DNA of 8,606 nucleotides. It comes from an uncultured Gammaproteobacteria bacterium. GTDB taxonomy: Bacteria; Pseudomonadota; Gammaproteobacteria; Pseudomonadales; UBA5518. The stretch lies in contig CAIXOY010000709.1 in assembly GCA_903921135.1 (NCBI GenBank), forward strand, positions 1 through 8,606. Direction: 5' to 3'. The position numbers and the translations under genes were made by a program. Below the pieces are notes generated by a model. The model saw only the letters and a program-made list of their open reading frames with translations, was not told where the DNA came from and did not search any database. This document shows positions 1 to 6,447 of the stretch, piece after piece (position 1 is the stretch's first letter; each line of letters opens with the position of its first letter).

Positions 1-1339
1 GCAGATGCTGCCCGTGGTGCCACCGCACCGCGATCTCTCGCCCTACGACGCGCTCTCTGCTTTCGCCGGCAACCCGGCGCTGATCAGCCTTGACTGGCTG
101 CATGACCGAGGTCTGCTCGAGGCCGGAGACTTGGAGCGCGCGCGTGCGGCCCCGGCAGGGCGCGAGGCCGCGATCGCCCTTGCCGCAGCGCGTTTCGCGG
201 GCAACCCCGATCACGCGCTACACCATGGCTTCTCCGCGTTCCGCAGCCGTCATGCGCACTGGCTCGAGGACTATGCGCTGTTCGTCGCGCTGCGCGAAGC
301 GCACGGTGATGAGCCCTGGTACCGCTGGCCTCAACCGCTGCGTGACCGTGATGCCGATGCGCTCGCGGCCGCACGTGCGATCCATGCCGCGCGGGTGGAC
401 GCGCTCTGCTTCGGGCAATACGTGTTCGAGTTGCAATGGCAGGACTTGCAGTCCTATGCACGCGGGCTCGGCGTCGAATTCTTCGGCGATGTGCCGATTT
501 TCGTGGCCCGCGACAGCGCGGATGTGTGGGCCTCGCGACACCTTTTCCGCATCGCGGACGACGGCGAACTCCCGGTGGAGACCGGTGTGCCTCCGGACTA
601 TTTCAGCGCCGATGGCCAGCGCTGGGGCAATCCGCATTACGACTGGACTGCGATGGCAGCCGATGGTTACGCGTGGTGGCGGCGCCGTATCGCGCTGCAG
701 CGCGAGCGTTTCGTGATGCTGCGCATCGACCACTTCCGCGGCTTCGATGCCTGCTGGGAGGTGCCCCGCACCGCGCTGACCGCGGCAGAGGGGCACTGGG
801 TGCCAGCGCCCGGGCACGCACTGCTCGCAGCCCTCGTCGAGGCGGCCGGCCAGGGCAATCTGGTGGCGGAAGACCTTGGCACCATCACGCCTGCGGTGGA
901 TGCGCTGCGCCTCGCGCACGGGCTGCCGGGCATGCTGGTGCTGCAGTTCGCCTTCGATGGCAACCCGTCCAATCCCTACCTTCCGCACAACCATGTACCG
1001 CTCGCGGTGGCCTACAGCGGCACACATGACAACGACACCACGCTCGGCTGGTTCCGCGGGCTCGACCGCTCCGCGCAAGGGAGCGTGCTGGCCTACTTCG
1101 GGCAGCAGGACGGCGATATGCCGTGGACGCTGGTGCGCGCGGCCTTTGCGTCCGTCGCACGGCTTGCCATCGTGCCGCTGCAGGACGTGCTCGCGCTCGG
1201 CAGCGAGTCGCGCATGAACGTGCCTGGCGTCGCTAAGGGAAACTGGTGCTGGCAACTGCGCGATGCCGGCGCGCTGGATGCCGCGCTCGCGCAACGCATG
1301 CGCGAGATGCTGCGTCGCCATGGCCGTCTGCGCGGCTGA
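1..1339 (+). CDS. malQ: 4-alpha-glucanotransferase (amylomaltase), 5' end missing
   Basis: Glycoside hydrolase family 77 enzyme that transfers alpha-1,4-glucan segments between maltodextrins in the cytoplasm, in maltose and glycogen metabolism. The frame is already open at base 2. The first visible residues (QMLPVVPP, then SPYDALSAFAGNP) match the region that normally lies some 45-50 residues into the family, so the ATG at base 5 is internal and the true start lies upstream. Counting from that ATG, the three catalytic acids are visible: the nucleophile D242 in RIDHFRG, the acid/base E289 in VAEDLG, and the transition-state-stabilising D342 in THDNDT. The visible 444 residues plus the missing N-terminus give about 490-500, normal for bacterial MalQ. 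It ends in TGA about 110 bases before the PilZ gene on the same strand. No terminator is visible between them. The family call is certain; the pathway role is inferred from the family. Confidence 0.95.
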   Translation, partial: QMLPVVPPHRDLSPYDALSAFAGNPALISLDWLHDRGLLEAGDLERARAAPAGREAAIALAAARFAGNPDHALHHGFSAFRSRHAHWLEDYALFVALREAHGDEPWYRWPQPLRDRDADALAAARAIHAARVDALCFGQYVFELQWQDLQSYARGLGVEFFGDVPIFVARDSADVWASRHLFRIADDGELPVETGVPPDYFSADGQRWGNPHYDWTAMAADGYAWWRRRIALQRERFVMLRIDHFRGFDACWEVPRTALTAAEGHWVPAPGHALLAALVEAAGQGNLVAEDLGTITPAVDALRLAHGLPGMLVLQFAFDGNPSNPYLPHNHVPLAVAYSGTHDNDTTLGWFRGLDRSAQGSVLAYFGQQDGDMPWTLVRAAFASVARLAIVPLQDVLALGSESRMNVPGVAKGNWCWQLRDAGALDAALAQRMREMLRRHGRLRG

Positions 1340-1434
1340 ATAGGTGTTCGCCCCTACGAGGGAAACCGACGGTCCTTGACGTGAATCATCGTCCCTCCGG
1401 GCGTTGCTGCCGAGACTGCACTCGCAGGGGCAGC

Positions 1435-1440
1435 AGGAGG
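1435..1440 (+). promoter_or_regulatory. Shine-Dalgarno site of the PilZ gene
   Basis: A perfect AGGAGG lies 8 bases before the ATG at 1449. It decides the start of the PilZ gene against the upstream in-frame ATG at 1404, which would only add a low-complexity stretch ahead of the PilZ motif. It is the strongest ribosome binding site I see in the window. Confidence 0.75.
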
Positions 1441-1448
1441 ATGAGGGC

Positions 1449-1838
1449 ATGGAACACCGATACCACGTACGCATGGAGGCGGACATCCCCGCGCTCATTT
1501 ACCGCTGCGGCGTGCCCGTGGCGACGGGTCGTATGCGGGACGCGAGCCGCAGCGGCGTCTTCGTCCGTACGAGCTACGCCGAGCTGCGTCCCAACCAGCA
1601 GCTTGAACTCGAGTTTCCCCTGAACGGCGGTGGCGAAGGCGCCACGCGTCGCTTGCGCGCACACGTACGCCGCTGCGAGCAGAACGGCGTAGCCCTCGAG
1701 ATGGACGACCGCGATGCCGCGGTCGCGGCCTCGATGCGCGCACTGCTGAGACAGCTTCTCGATCATGGCGGGGCATCTCCGGGACCTGTTGCCTCCGTCA
1801 TGTCTTCGTCGGTGGTCCCCTCGGCAATGGGGAGATGA
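1449..1838 (+). CDS. PilZ-domain protein, predicted c-di-GMP receptor
   Basis: A small cytoplasmic protein of 129 residues made essentially of one PilZ domain. Both c-di-GMP-binding signatures are present: RxxxR at residues 4-8 (RYHVR) and (D/N)xSxxG at residues 31-36 (DASRSG). They are followed by the beta-strand pattern of the domain (GVFVRT, LELEFPL, LRAHVRRCEQNGVALEM) up to about residue 85. An alanine/leucine-rich helix (ASMRALLRQLLDH) comes next, then a Ser/Val-rich tail with no visible domain. There is no output domain, signal peptide or membrane segment, so it probably acts by binding a partner. The start is set by AGGAGG at 1435-1440. The TGA at 1836-1838 ends 2 bases before the Hsp20 ATG at 1841, so the two genes are probably co-transcribed and translationally coupled. 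Its partner and the process it controls cannot be told from the sequence. Confidence 0.85.
   Translation: MEHRYHVRMEADIPALIYRCGVPVATGRMRDASRSGVFVRTSYAELRPNQQLELEFPLNGGGEGATRRLRAHVRRCEQNGVALEMDDRDAAVAASMRALLRQLLDHGGASPGPVASVMSSSVVPSAMGR
1829..1834 (+). promoter_or_regulatory. Shine-Dalgarno site of the hsp20 gene
   Basis: GGGGAG ends 6 bases before the ATG at 1841. The alternative ATG at 1835 touches this motif with no spacing, so 1841 is preferred. The site lies inside the last codons of the PilZ gene, which would couple translation of the two genes. Confidence 0.5.
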
Positions 1839-1840
1839 GC

Positions 1841-2350
1841 ATGGACACCACGACCGCAAAACCGGCTGCCACAGACCATCAGCCCACCCGCGCGGGAGCG
1901 CAGGCCGTGGCCGCGCATGCGGCTTCACCCCTCGCTGAAATGGAGTCTTTCTTCGACCGATTGTCCGAGGGACTGCTGGCGCGGATGGGCTTCCCCGCGC
2001 TCGCCGGCCCGGCCGGGCACTGGCCCGCGCAGGCTCCCCGTGTGGATCTTCTCGATCGTGGCAAGGAGCTCGTGCTGCGTGCGGAGGTGCCTGGCGTGAG
2101 CAAGGAAGACCTGAAGGTCACGCTGCAGGACGGTGTGCTCTCGATCCGGGGCGAAACCCGTCGCGAGACACGCGCCGACGAGGGCGACTATCATCGCCGC
2201 GAGATCAGCCGTGGCAGCTTCGAGCGCACGGTTGCGCTGCCCGCGGACGTTGCCGCGGACAAAGTGAAAGCCAGCTTCCGTGACGGCGTCCTCGAGCTCG
2301 TGATGCCCAAGAACGGCAAGCCCTCGGGCCGTACCATTCCGATCGAGTGA
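1841..2350 (+). CDS. Hsp20 / alpha-crystallin family small heat-shock protein
   Basis: An ATP-independent holdase chaperone of 169 residues that keeps unfolding proteins soluble in the cytoplasm. The N-terminal arm (about residues 1-66) is variable and Ala/Pro-rich, with a short amphipathic stretch (MESFFDRL). The alpha-crystallin domain spans about residues 67-160: it begins RVDLLDRG, continues with VPGVSKEDL and GVLSIRGE, and closes with the family hallmark ASFRDGVLELVMPK. The C-terminus carries the IxI anchor as IPI (166-168), which docks into a neighbouring dimer during oligomer assembly. All family features are intact and the length is normal. It lies between the PilZ and GAPDH-like genes, 2 and 14 bases from them, so it should be expressed with them. 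A heat-shock-type promoter ahead of the cluster is only weakly suggested. I give no gene symbol because ibpA, hspA and similar names cannot be told apart here. Confidence 0.93.
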   Translation: MDTTTAKPAATDHQPTRAGAQAVAAHAASPLAEMESFFDRLSEGLLARMGFPALAGPAGHWPAQAPRVDLLDRGKELVLRAEVPGVSKEDLKVTLQDGVLSIRGETRRETRADEGDYHRREISRGSFERTVALPADVAADKVKASFRDGVLELVMPKNGKPSGRTIPIE

Positions 2351-2364
2351 AAGAGGCGAGCCGC

Positions 2365-3384
2365 ATGACCCTGTCCGCCCGCAGTTGTCGCATCGGCCTG
2401 ATGGGCCTCGGCCAGATCGGCCGCCAGATCTTCCGACTGGCGGCTGCGCGCCCGGATCTTGAAATCGTTGCGGTCGCGGATATCGGCAAACCCGAAGTGC
2501 TGCGTTACCTCCTCGAGACCACGGGCGAGGATTTCAGTTGCCGGCTGGAAGGCAACCACCTGCGCGGGCCGGGTTTCTCGGCGCGCATGCTGCAGCTGGC
2601 AGGCCCGGGTGATGTGCCGTGGGACGCCTTCGGTGTCGATTGCGTCATCGATGCGACCGGACGGTTCCGCTCGCGTGCCCACGCCGAGCGTCAACTGGCG
2701 GCCGGAGCGGGGCGCCTGCTGTACGCCACCTTGTGCGAGGAGCCGCCCGACCGGCTGCTCGTGCCCGGCATCAACGATGCGGACGCCAGGCCCACCGATC
2801 GCGTCGTCTCGGCAGGTTCGCCCACCACCAATGCCTTCGCCCTGCTCGTCGATGCGGTGGATCGGGCCTTCGGCGTGGAATACGCCAGCATGACCAGCAT
2901 CCACGCCTACACCAGCGACCAGCCCTTGCAGGACTACGCCCAGGGTGACGAGCGCCGCAGCCGTTCCGCGGCACAGAACATCATTCCCAATGCCAATCAG
3001 TCGGCCGCGTGGGTCGAGCATTTGCTGCCGCATCTTGCCGGGCGCCTCTCCGGGCTTGCGCTGAACGTGCCGGTGCAGCGCGGCTCCCTGCTCGACGTCG
3101 ATGTTGTGCTCGCCAAAGACGAGGTGGGTATCGACATGGTCAATGCCGCGCTGATCGCCGCCGCAGCGGACCGCCCGGCGCTGATCGGTATTGCCACGGA
3201 TCCCATCGTTTCCTCGGATGTGATCGGCTGCAGCCAATCCCTGCTTTTCGACACGCAGGCCACGCAGCGCGCCGGGCGGCGGCTGCTGAAGACACTCGGC
3301 TGGTACGAAACCCTGGGGCACGCCTCGCGTGTGCTGGAGGTGGCGGCGATCTATGCGGGGCTCGACAACGGAGATCGCGCATGA
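2365..3384 (+). CDS. GAPDH-like protein lacking the catalytic cysteine (probable pseudoenzyme)
   Basis: A protein of 339 residues that aligns with glyceraldehyde-3-phosphate dehydrogenase from end to end. Retained: the Rossmann glycine motif (GLGQIG), the acidic residue after strand 2 (VAVADI), DATGRF, the active-site histidine H180 (SIHAYTSDQ), the S-loop (RRSRSAAQNIIP) and SSDVIG. Lost: the catalytic cysteine of SCTTNC is proline P153 (SPTTNA). The inorganic-phosphate pair TG is N211-Q212. The substrate-phosphate arginine of SRVPVP is N234 (NVPVQ). The C-terminal YDNEWGYS, which contacts the nicotinamide side, is YETLGHAS. Oxidative phosphorylation through a thioester is therefore not expected; dinucleotide binding may remain. 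It is not the related erythrose-4-phosphate dehydrogenase, which keeps the cysteine. The start is the ATG at 2365, with AGAGG 8 bases upstream; a GTG at 2347 overlapping the hsp20 stop is the alternative. Its TGA overlaps the ATG of gap by 4 bases, suggesting coupled synthesis and perhaps a mixed tetramer or a regulatory subunit. That role is inference. Confidence 0.85.
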   Translation: MTLSARSCRIGLMGLGQIGRQIFRLAAARPDLEIVAVADIGKPEVLRYLLETTGEDFSCRLEGNHLRGPGFSARMLQLAGPGDVPWDAFGVDCVIDATGRFRSRAHAERQLAAGAGRLLYATLCEEPPDRLLVPGINDADARPTDRVVSAGSPTTNAFALLVDAVDRAFGVEYASMTSIHAYTSDQPLQDYAQGDERRSRSAAQNIIPNANQSAAWVEHLLPHLAGRLSGLALNVPVQRGSLLDVDVVLAKDEVGIDMVNAALIAAAADRPALIGIATDPIVSSDVIGCSQSLLFDTQATQRAGRRLLKTLGWYETLGHASRVLEVAAIYAGLDNGDRA

Positions 3385-4379
3385 AAGTCGCCATCAACGG
3401 TTTTGGTCGCATCGGGCGCTCGGTGTTCCGCATTCTCGATCGTCGCCCGGATGTCGAAGTGGTGGCGATCAACGACATCTTCGACCCTGCTGCGCTCGTC
3501 TACCTGCTCCGTTACGACACGGTGATGGGTGGGTTCCGTGGCCCGCTCGCGCTCGAGGACGGACATATCGTCACGGAGCACGGCCGCACCCGCATCCTCG
3601 CGGTGAAAGAGCCCTCGGCACTTCCGTGGGCGGAGTTGGGCGTGGATGCGGTGATCGAGGCGACCGGGAAGTTCACGCGCCGGGAGCAGGCCTCTCAGCA
3701 TCTCGCGGCCGGCGCGAAGCGCGTGCTGCTCACGGTGCCCGCCAAGGACGAGATCGATTACACCGTGGTGCTGGGTGTGAACGACGCGGGCCTGTTGCCG
3801 GAGCACCGCATCATTTCGAACGCGAGTTGCACCACCAACTGTCTGGCGCCGGTGGCCAAGGTGCTGCACGAGCATTTCGGCATCGTCGAGGGGCTCATCA
3901 ACACGGTGCACGCCTACACGAACGACCAGCGGCTGGCCGACGTTCCCCACAGCGACTGGCGGCGCAGCCGCGCTGCTGCCGAGAACATCATCCCGACCAC
4001 CACCGGTGCCGCGCGCGCCGTGGGCAAGGTTCTGCCGGCACTGAAAGGCAGGCTCGACGGCATCGCCTCGCGTGTGCCGGTGCCCGACGGGTCCGTGGTC
4101 GATCTGTTCGCGGAACTCGGGCGTGATGTCACCGCCGCCGAGGTGAACGAGGCCATGCGTCTTGCCGCCGCAGGCCCCCTCGCGGGCATCCTCCAGTACA
4201 CGGAGGCGCCGGTGGTCTCCTCGGACATCATCGGGAACCCGCATTCCTCGATCTTCGATGCCGGTTTCACCACGGTGCGCGGCGGGCGCTTTCTCAAGTG
4301 CCTCAGCTGGTACGACAACGAATGGGGTTACTCCCAGCGCGTCTGTGATCTGCTGCAGCGCTTGCGGGCCTTTGGCTGA
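3381..4379 (+). CDS. gap: Glyceraldehyde-3-phosphate dehydrogenase, type I
   Basis: Cytoplasmic homotetrameric enzyme of glycolysis and gluconeogenesis that converts glyceraldehyde 3-phosphate, NAD+ and phosphate to 1,3-bisphosphoglycerate. At 332 residues the length is typical. The N-terminal Rossmann fold has INGFGRIG (residues 5-12) and VAINDI. The catalytic centre is complete: C150 in SNASCTTNC, H177 in NTVHAYTNDQ, the phosphate-site pair T208-G209 in TTTGAA and R231 in SRVPVP. The C-terminal SWYDNEWGYS motif is intact. The acidic residue after strand 2 (ND) favours NAD over NADP. Its ATG overlaps the stop of the GAPDH-like gene (ATGA at 3381-3384), with a weak GGAG at 3370-3373. It ends 39 bases from the convergent modA remnant, with no clear terminator between. 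No pgk, fba or pyk is nearby; its partners here are PilZ and Hsp20 instead of glycolytic genes. Confidence 0.97.
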   Translation: MKVAINGFGRIGRSVFRILDRRPDVEVVAINDIFDPAALVYLLRYDTVMGGFRGPLALEDGHIVTEHGRTRILAVKEPSALPWAELGVDAVIEATGKFTRREQASQHLAAGAKRVLLTVPAKDEIDYTVVLGVNDAGLLPEHRIISNASCTTNCLAPVAKVLHEHFGIVEGLINTVHAYTNDQRLADVPHSDWRRSRAAAENIIPTTTGAARAVGKVLPALKGRLDGIASRVPVPDGSVVDLFAELGRDVTAAEVNEAMRLAAAGPLAGILQYTEAPVVSSDIIGNPHSSIFDAGFTTVRGGRFLKCLSWYDNEWGYSQRVCDLLQRLRAFG

Positions 4380-4418
4380 AATCTCGCCATGGCGGCATGC
4401 GTGTGCCGGGGCAGTTGA

Positions 4419-5222
4419 TCATCGTCGCGTGTCCGCAGCCGGGAGAAGTGTCTCGAAACCGCGTTCATGCAGGCGCGCCTGCGCTGCAGGCTGCTGCAGG
4501 AATGTCAGGAAATCCTCGGCTTTGGTCGCGGCGTCACGCATCGCAGCCGCCGGGTAGCGGATCGGCAGGTGGGAGTCTTCCGGGAAGGTGTCGAGTATGC
4601 GCACCCGTGGTTCGGTGAGTGCATCGGTCTCATAGACGATGCCGAGCGGTGCCTCGCCCCGCGCGACCCACGCGAGCGCCACACGCACGTTCTCTGCGCG
4701 TGCAAGGCGGTCTGCGAGCGAGGGCCAGATGCCGAGCGACATCAGCGCGGCGCGCGCGTAACGACCGGCAGGCACCGAGTCCGGGTCTGCGCAGGCGAGC
4801 CGTCCGCCCTTGAGTGCTCCCGCGATGTCGGTGCCCTGCACCAGGGCGATTCCCGCCGTGTTGTGCGCCGCTGCGATCAGCACGAGCCGGTTACCCGCGA
4901 CATCGCGCCGGCTTGCGGGCCGGATCAGCTCGCGCGCCTCCAGGTAGTCCATCCATTCCTGGTCGGCTGACACGAAGATATCCGCGGGTGCGCCGGCTTC
5001 GATCTGACGGGCCAGCACGGGACTCGCGGCAAATGTCAGGCGGGGCTCGGCGGCGCCGGTGCTGGCGTAATCCGCTGCCAGGTCCTGCAGTGCCTAGGTA
5101 AGTGACACGGCGGCAAAGATCCGCAGCGGGGCTGTTTCCCCGGCGATGGCGGGCGGCGTGATGGGCGCAAGCAGCAGTGCAATGAAGGCCGCGGCGAGGC
5201 GCAGCGCGGGGCAGGGGAGCAT
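4419..5222 (-). pseudogene. modA: Molybdate ABC transporter substrate-binding protein, broken by an in-frame amber codon
   Basis: Periplasmic molybdate-binding protein of the ModABC uptake system. Reading from the ATG at 5222 gives a clear signal peptide (MLPCPALRL, hydrophobic run AAAFIALLLAPI, likely cleavage after PPAIA) and the mature start RIFAAVSLT. Codon 43 (+ strand 5094-5096) is TAG. Without a frame change the ModA sequence then continues to a TGA at 4419: ALQDLAADYA, FAASPVLARQIEAGAPADIF, a second lobe with DPDSVPAGRYA, and GEAPLGIVYETDA. With any residue at codon 43 the protein would have 267 residues, normal for the family, where this site is usually Asp, Asn or Glu (SLTxAL). A single GAG-to-TAG change would explain it. 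A restart at the GTG at 5018 would lack the signal peptide and part of the first lobe. No modB or modC follows. This may be a recent pseudogene, strain variation or a sequencing error. Confidence 0.85.
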
Positions 5223-5236
5223 GGCGACATCCGGCA

Positions 5237-5260
5237 ATCTGTATCGAGGTGAATATAGAT
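5237..5260 (-). promoter_or_regulatory. Imperfect palindrome over the modA promoter, possible operator
   Basis: A 24-base imperfect palindrome whose arms agree at 8 of 12 positions, with ATCT and AGAT at the ends. It lies over the predicted -10 box and start of transcription, 15 bases before the modA ATG. The position, size and TATATT core resemble ModE sites that repress mod operons when molybdate is plentiful. The match to the known ModE half-site is only partial, so the palindrome is seen and its role is inferred. Confidence 0.3.
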
Positions 5261-5280
5261 CAGTGCGGATGTACAGGCAA
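5252..5280 (-). promoter_or_regulatory. Predicted sigma-70 promoter of modA
   Basis: On the - strand TTGCCT (5280-5275, 4 of 6 to consensus) is followed after exactly 17 bases by TATATT (5257-5252, 5 of 6). It lies in the 70-base gap between the end of gpsA and the modA ATG and predicts a leader of roughly 20-25 bases. It would let modA be transcribed independently of gpsA. Confidence 0.5.
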
Positions 5281-5292
5281 AGCGGGGCCGTT

Positions 5293-6291
5293 TCAGCCGG
5301 GATCCGTTTCGGCGCCTGCGCTGATCCGGATAAGCGAGCGCAAGGCGCGTTTGGGGCTGCCGCCCGCCAGCACGCGGCCTACCTCGCGGATCATCGGCAC
5401 CTCGACGCCTGTGCGGTCGGCCAGTGCCACCGCCACGGCCGTGCTCTTCACGCCTTCGGCGACCATCCGCATCTCGCCGATGATGTCTTCGAGCAAACGG
5501 CCCCGGCCGAGTTGCTCTCCGACATGGCGGTTGCGGCTCAGGCGACTCGAACAGGTGGTGACCAGGTCGCCCAGGCCTGCGAGGCCGGCAAAGGTGGCGG
5601 CCTGCCCGCCGAGCGCCACACCCAGGCGGCTCATCTCGGCGAGCCCGCGCGTGATCATGGCGGCGCGCGTGTTGTCGCCGGCACCCATCCCGTCGGCCAT
5701 GCCGCAGGCGATGGCGATCACGTTCTTCAGCACGCCTGCCACTTCGCAGCCGATGACATCGGTGTTGCTATAGACGCGGTAGACGCCGGAACTGAAGACC
5801 TGCTGCAGTTGCCGCAGGATGGCGGGATCTTCCATTGCGAGCACGCTCGCCGCGGCTTTGCCCGATAGTATTTCCTGCGCGAGGTTGGGGCCGCCCAGCA
5901 CGCCCGCCGGGTGGCCGGGCAGGATCTCGGCAATCAGCTGCGACATCCGCAGGCCGCTCGCTTGCTCCAGCCCCTTGCTAAGGCTGATCACCGGCACCCA
6001 CGGCCTCACGTGCGGCGCGGCACGCGCCAGCGTTTCGCGGAATCCGTGTGAAGGCACCGCGACCACCAGGACGTCGGCCCGTGTGGCGACGGCGGCAAGG
6101 TCACTGCTTGCGCGAAGGCGTGGGGGGAGGGCGAGATCGCCCAGATAACGGCTGTTGCGATGCTGGCCGTTGATCTCCGCCGCCAGTGTGGCGTCGCGAC
6201 ACCACAGCTCCACGGTGGCGTTGCGCGCCGCGCTCGCGGCGAAAGTAGTGCCCCAGGAACCGGCGCCGAGTACGGAGATGTTGAGTTTCAT
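5293..6291 (-). CDS. gpsA: Glycerol-3-phosphate dehydrogenase [NAD(P)+]
   Basis: Cytoplasmic enzyme that reduces dihydroxyacetone phosphate to sn-glycerol 3-phosphate, the backbone precursor of phospholipids. It has 332 residues, the family norm. The N-terminal Rossmann domain opens with VLGAGSWGT (residues 7-15). The SLSKGLE motif (103-109) and GGPNLAQEI (133-141) follow. The C-terminal catalytic domain has the catalytic lysine K189 in GVLKNVIAIACG, then DNTRAAMITRG (206-216) and GLGDLVTTCSS (239-249) with SRNRHVG. The usual GPSFA motif appears as GPNLA, a known variant. The ATG at 6291 is the only reasonable start, because an in-frame TAG stands about 15 bases upstream; no good ribosome binding site precedes it. 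It is transcribed divergently from pyrG and is followed by modA on the same strand 70 bases later. The common secB neighbour is absent within the window. Confidence 0.96.
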   Translation of the reverse strand: MKLNISVLGAGSWGTTFAASAARNATVELWCRDATLAAEINGQHRNSRYLGDLALPPRLRASSDLAAVATRADVLVVAVPSHGFRETLARAAPHVRPWVPVISLSKGLEQASGLRMSQLIAEILPGHPAGVLGGPNLAQEILSGKAAASVLAMEDPAILRQLQQVFSSGVYRVYSNTDVIGCEVAGVLKNVIAIACGMADGMGAGDNTRAAMITRGLAEMSRLGVALGGQAATFAGLAGLGDLVTTCSSRLSRNRHVGEQLGRGRLLEDIIGEMRMVAEGVKSTAVAVALADRTGVEVPMIREVGRVLAGGSPKRALRSLIRISAGAETDPG

Positions 6292-6404
6292 GGCGAGAAA
6301 GACTAGCAGATCACCGTGGTGCGGCGCCCCGTCCGTCGTCAGCGAGTCGCCTCCCCGCCCGGCTCAACCCCTCCGATGCCCCGCCGCAGGATGTCCTGCC
6401 GTCA

Positions 6405-6434
6405 TTGAGCATCCCCCGCCGGTTCTGTTAACGT
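6405..6434 (+). promoter_or_regulatory. Candidate promoter of pyrG
   Basis: TTGAGC (6405-6410) is followed after 18 bases by TAACGT (6429-6434), which is preceded by an extended -10 TG (6426-6427). The -10 box is only half-matched, so the call leans on the -35 box, the TG and the position about 76 bases before the pyrG ATG. A transcript from here would begin near 6441 and carry the hairpin at 6448-6473. The rest of the gpsA-pyrG gap (6292-6404) shows no clear promoter for gpsA and no other feature I can support. Confidence 0.35.
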
Positions 6435-6447
6435 GGCCTCCCATCCT

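Noticed and set aside
218..1498. Long open frame of 426 codons on the - strand opposite malQ
   Set aside because: It mirrors malQ, has no recognisable domain and is rich in Arg, Ala and His, as expected for a GC-rich antisense shadow.
1835..1840. ATG at 1835 as start of the Hsp20 gene
   Set aside because: It directly abuts the GGGGAG motif, leaving no spacing; the next ATG at 1841 has a proper distance. The difference is only two residues.
2191..3321. Long - strand open frame of 376 codons opposite hsp20 and the GAPDH-like gene
   Set aside because: The + strand carries two clearly homologous proteins here; the antisense translation resembles no family and spans their boundary.
2365..3384. 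Erythrose-4-phosphate dehydrogenase (epd) as identity of the GAPDH-like protein
   Set aside because: Epd keeps the catalytic cysteine in the same motif; here it is proline and the phosphate-site residues are also gone.
3009..4379. A longer gap protein starting inside the upstream paralogue
   Set aside because: The frame happens to be open upstream, but the extra residues are an out-of-frame reading of the GAPDH-like gene. MKVAINGFGRIG at 3381 is the normal GAPDH start.
4385..4394. Palindrome CGCCATGGCG after gap as a terminator
   Set aside because: It has no loop and no following U-tract, so it cannot act as an intrinsic terminator; it is too short to mean more.
5094..5096. Amber codon of modA read as pyrrolysine or other recoded residue
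   Set aside because: ModA proteins are not known to use a recoded residue there, no accompanying element is visible, and a single point mutation or read error explains it more simply.
5146..5868. + strand open frame across the modA-gpsA junction
   Set aside because: It is antisense to the end of gpsA and the modA signal peptide region and has no recognisable motif.
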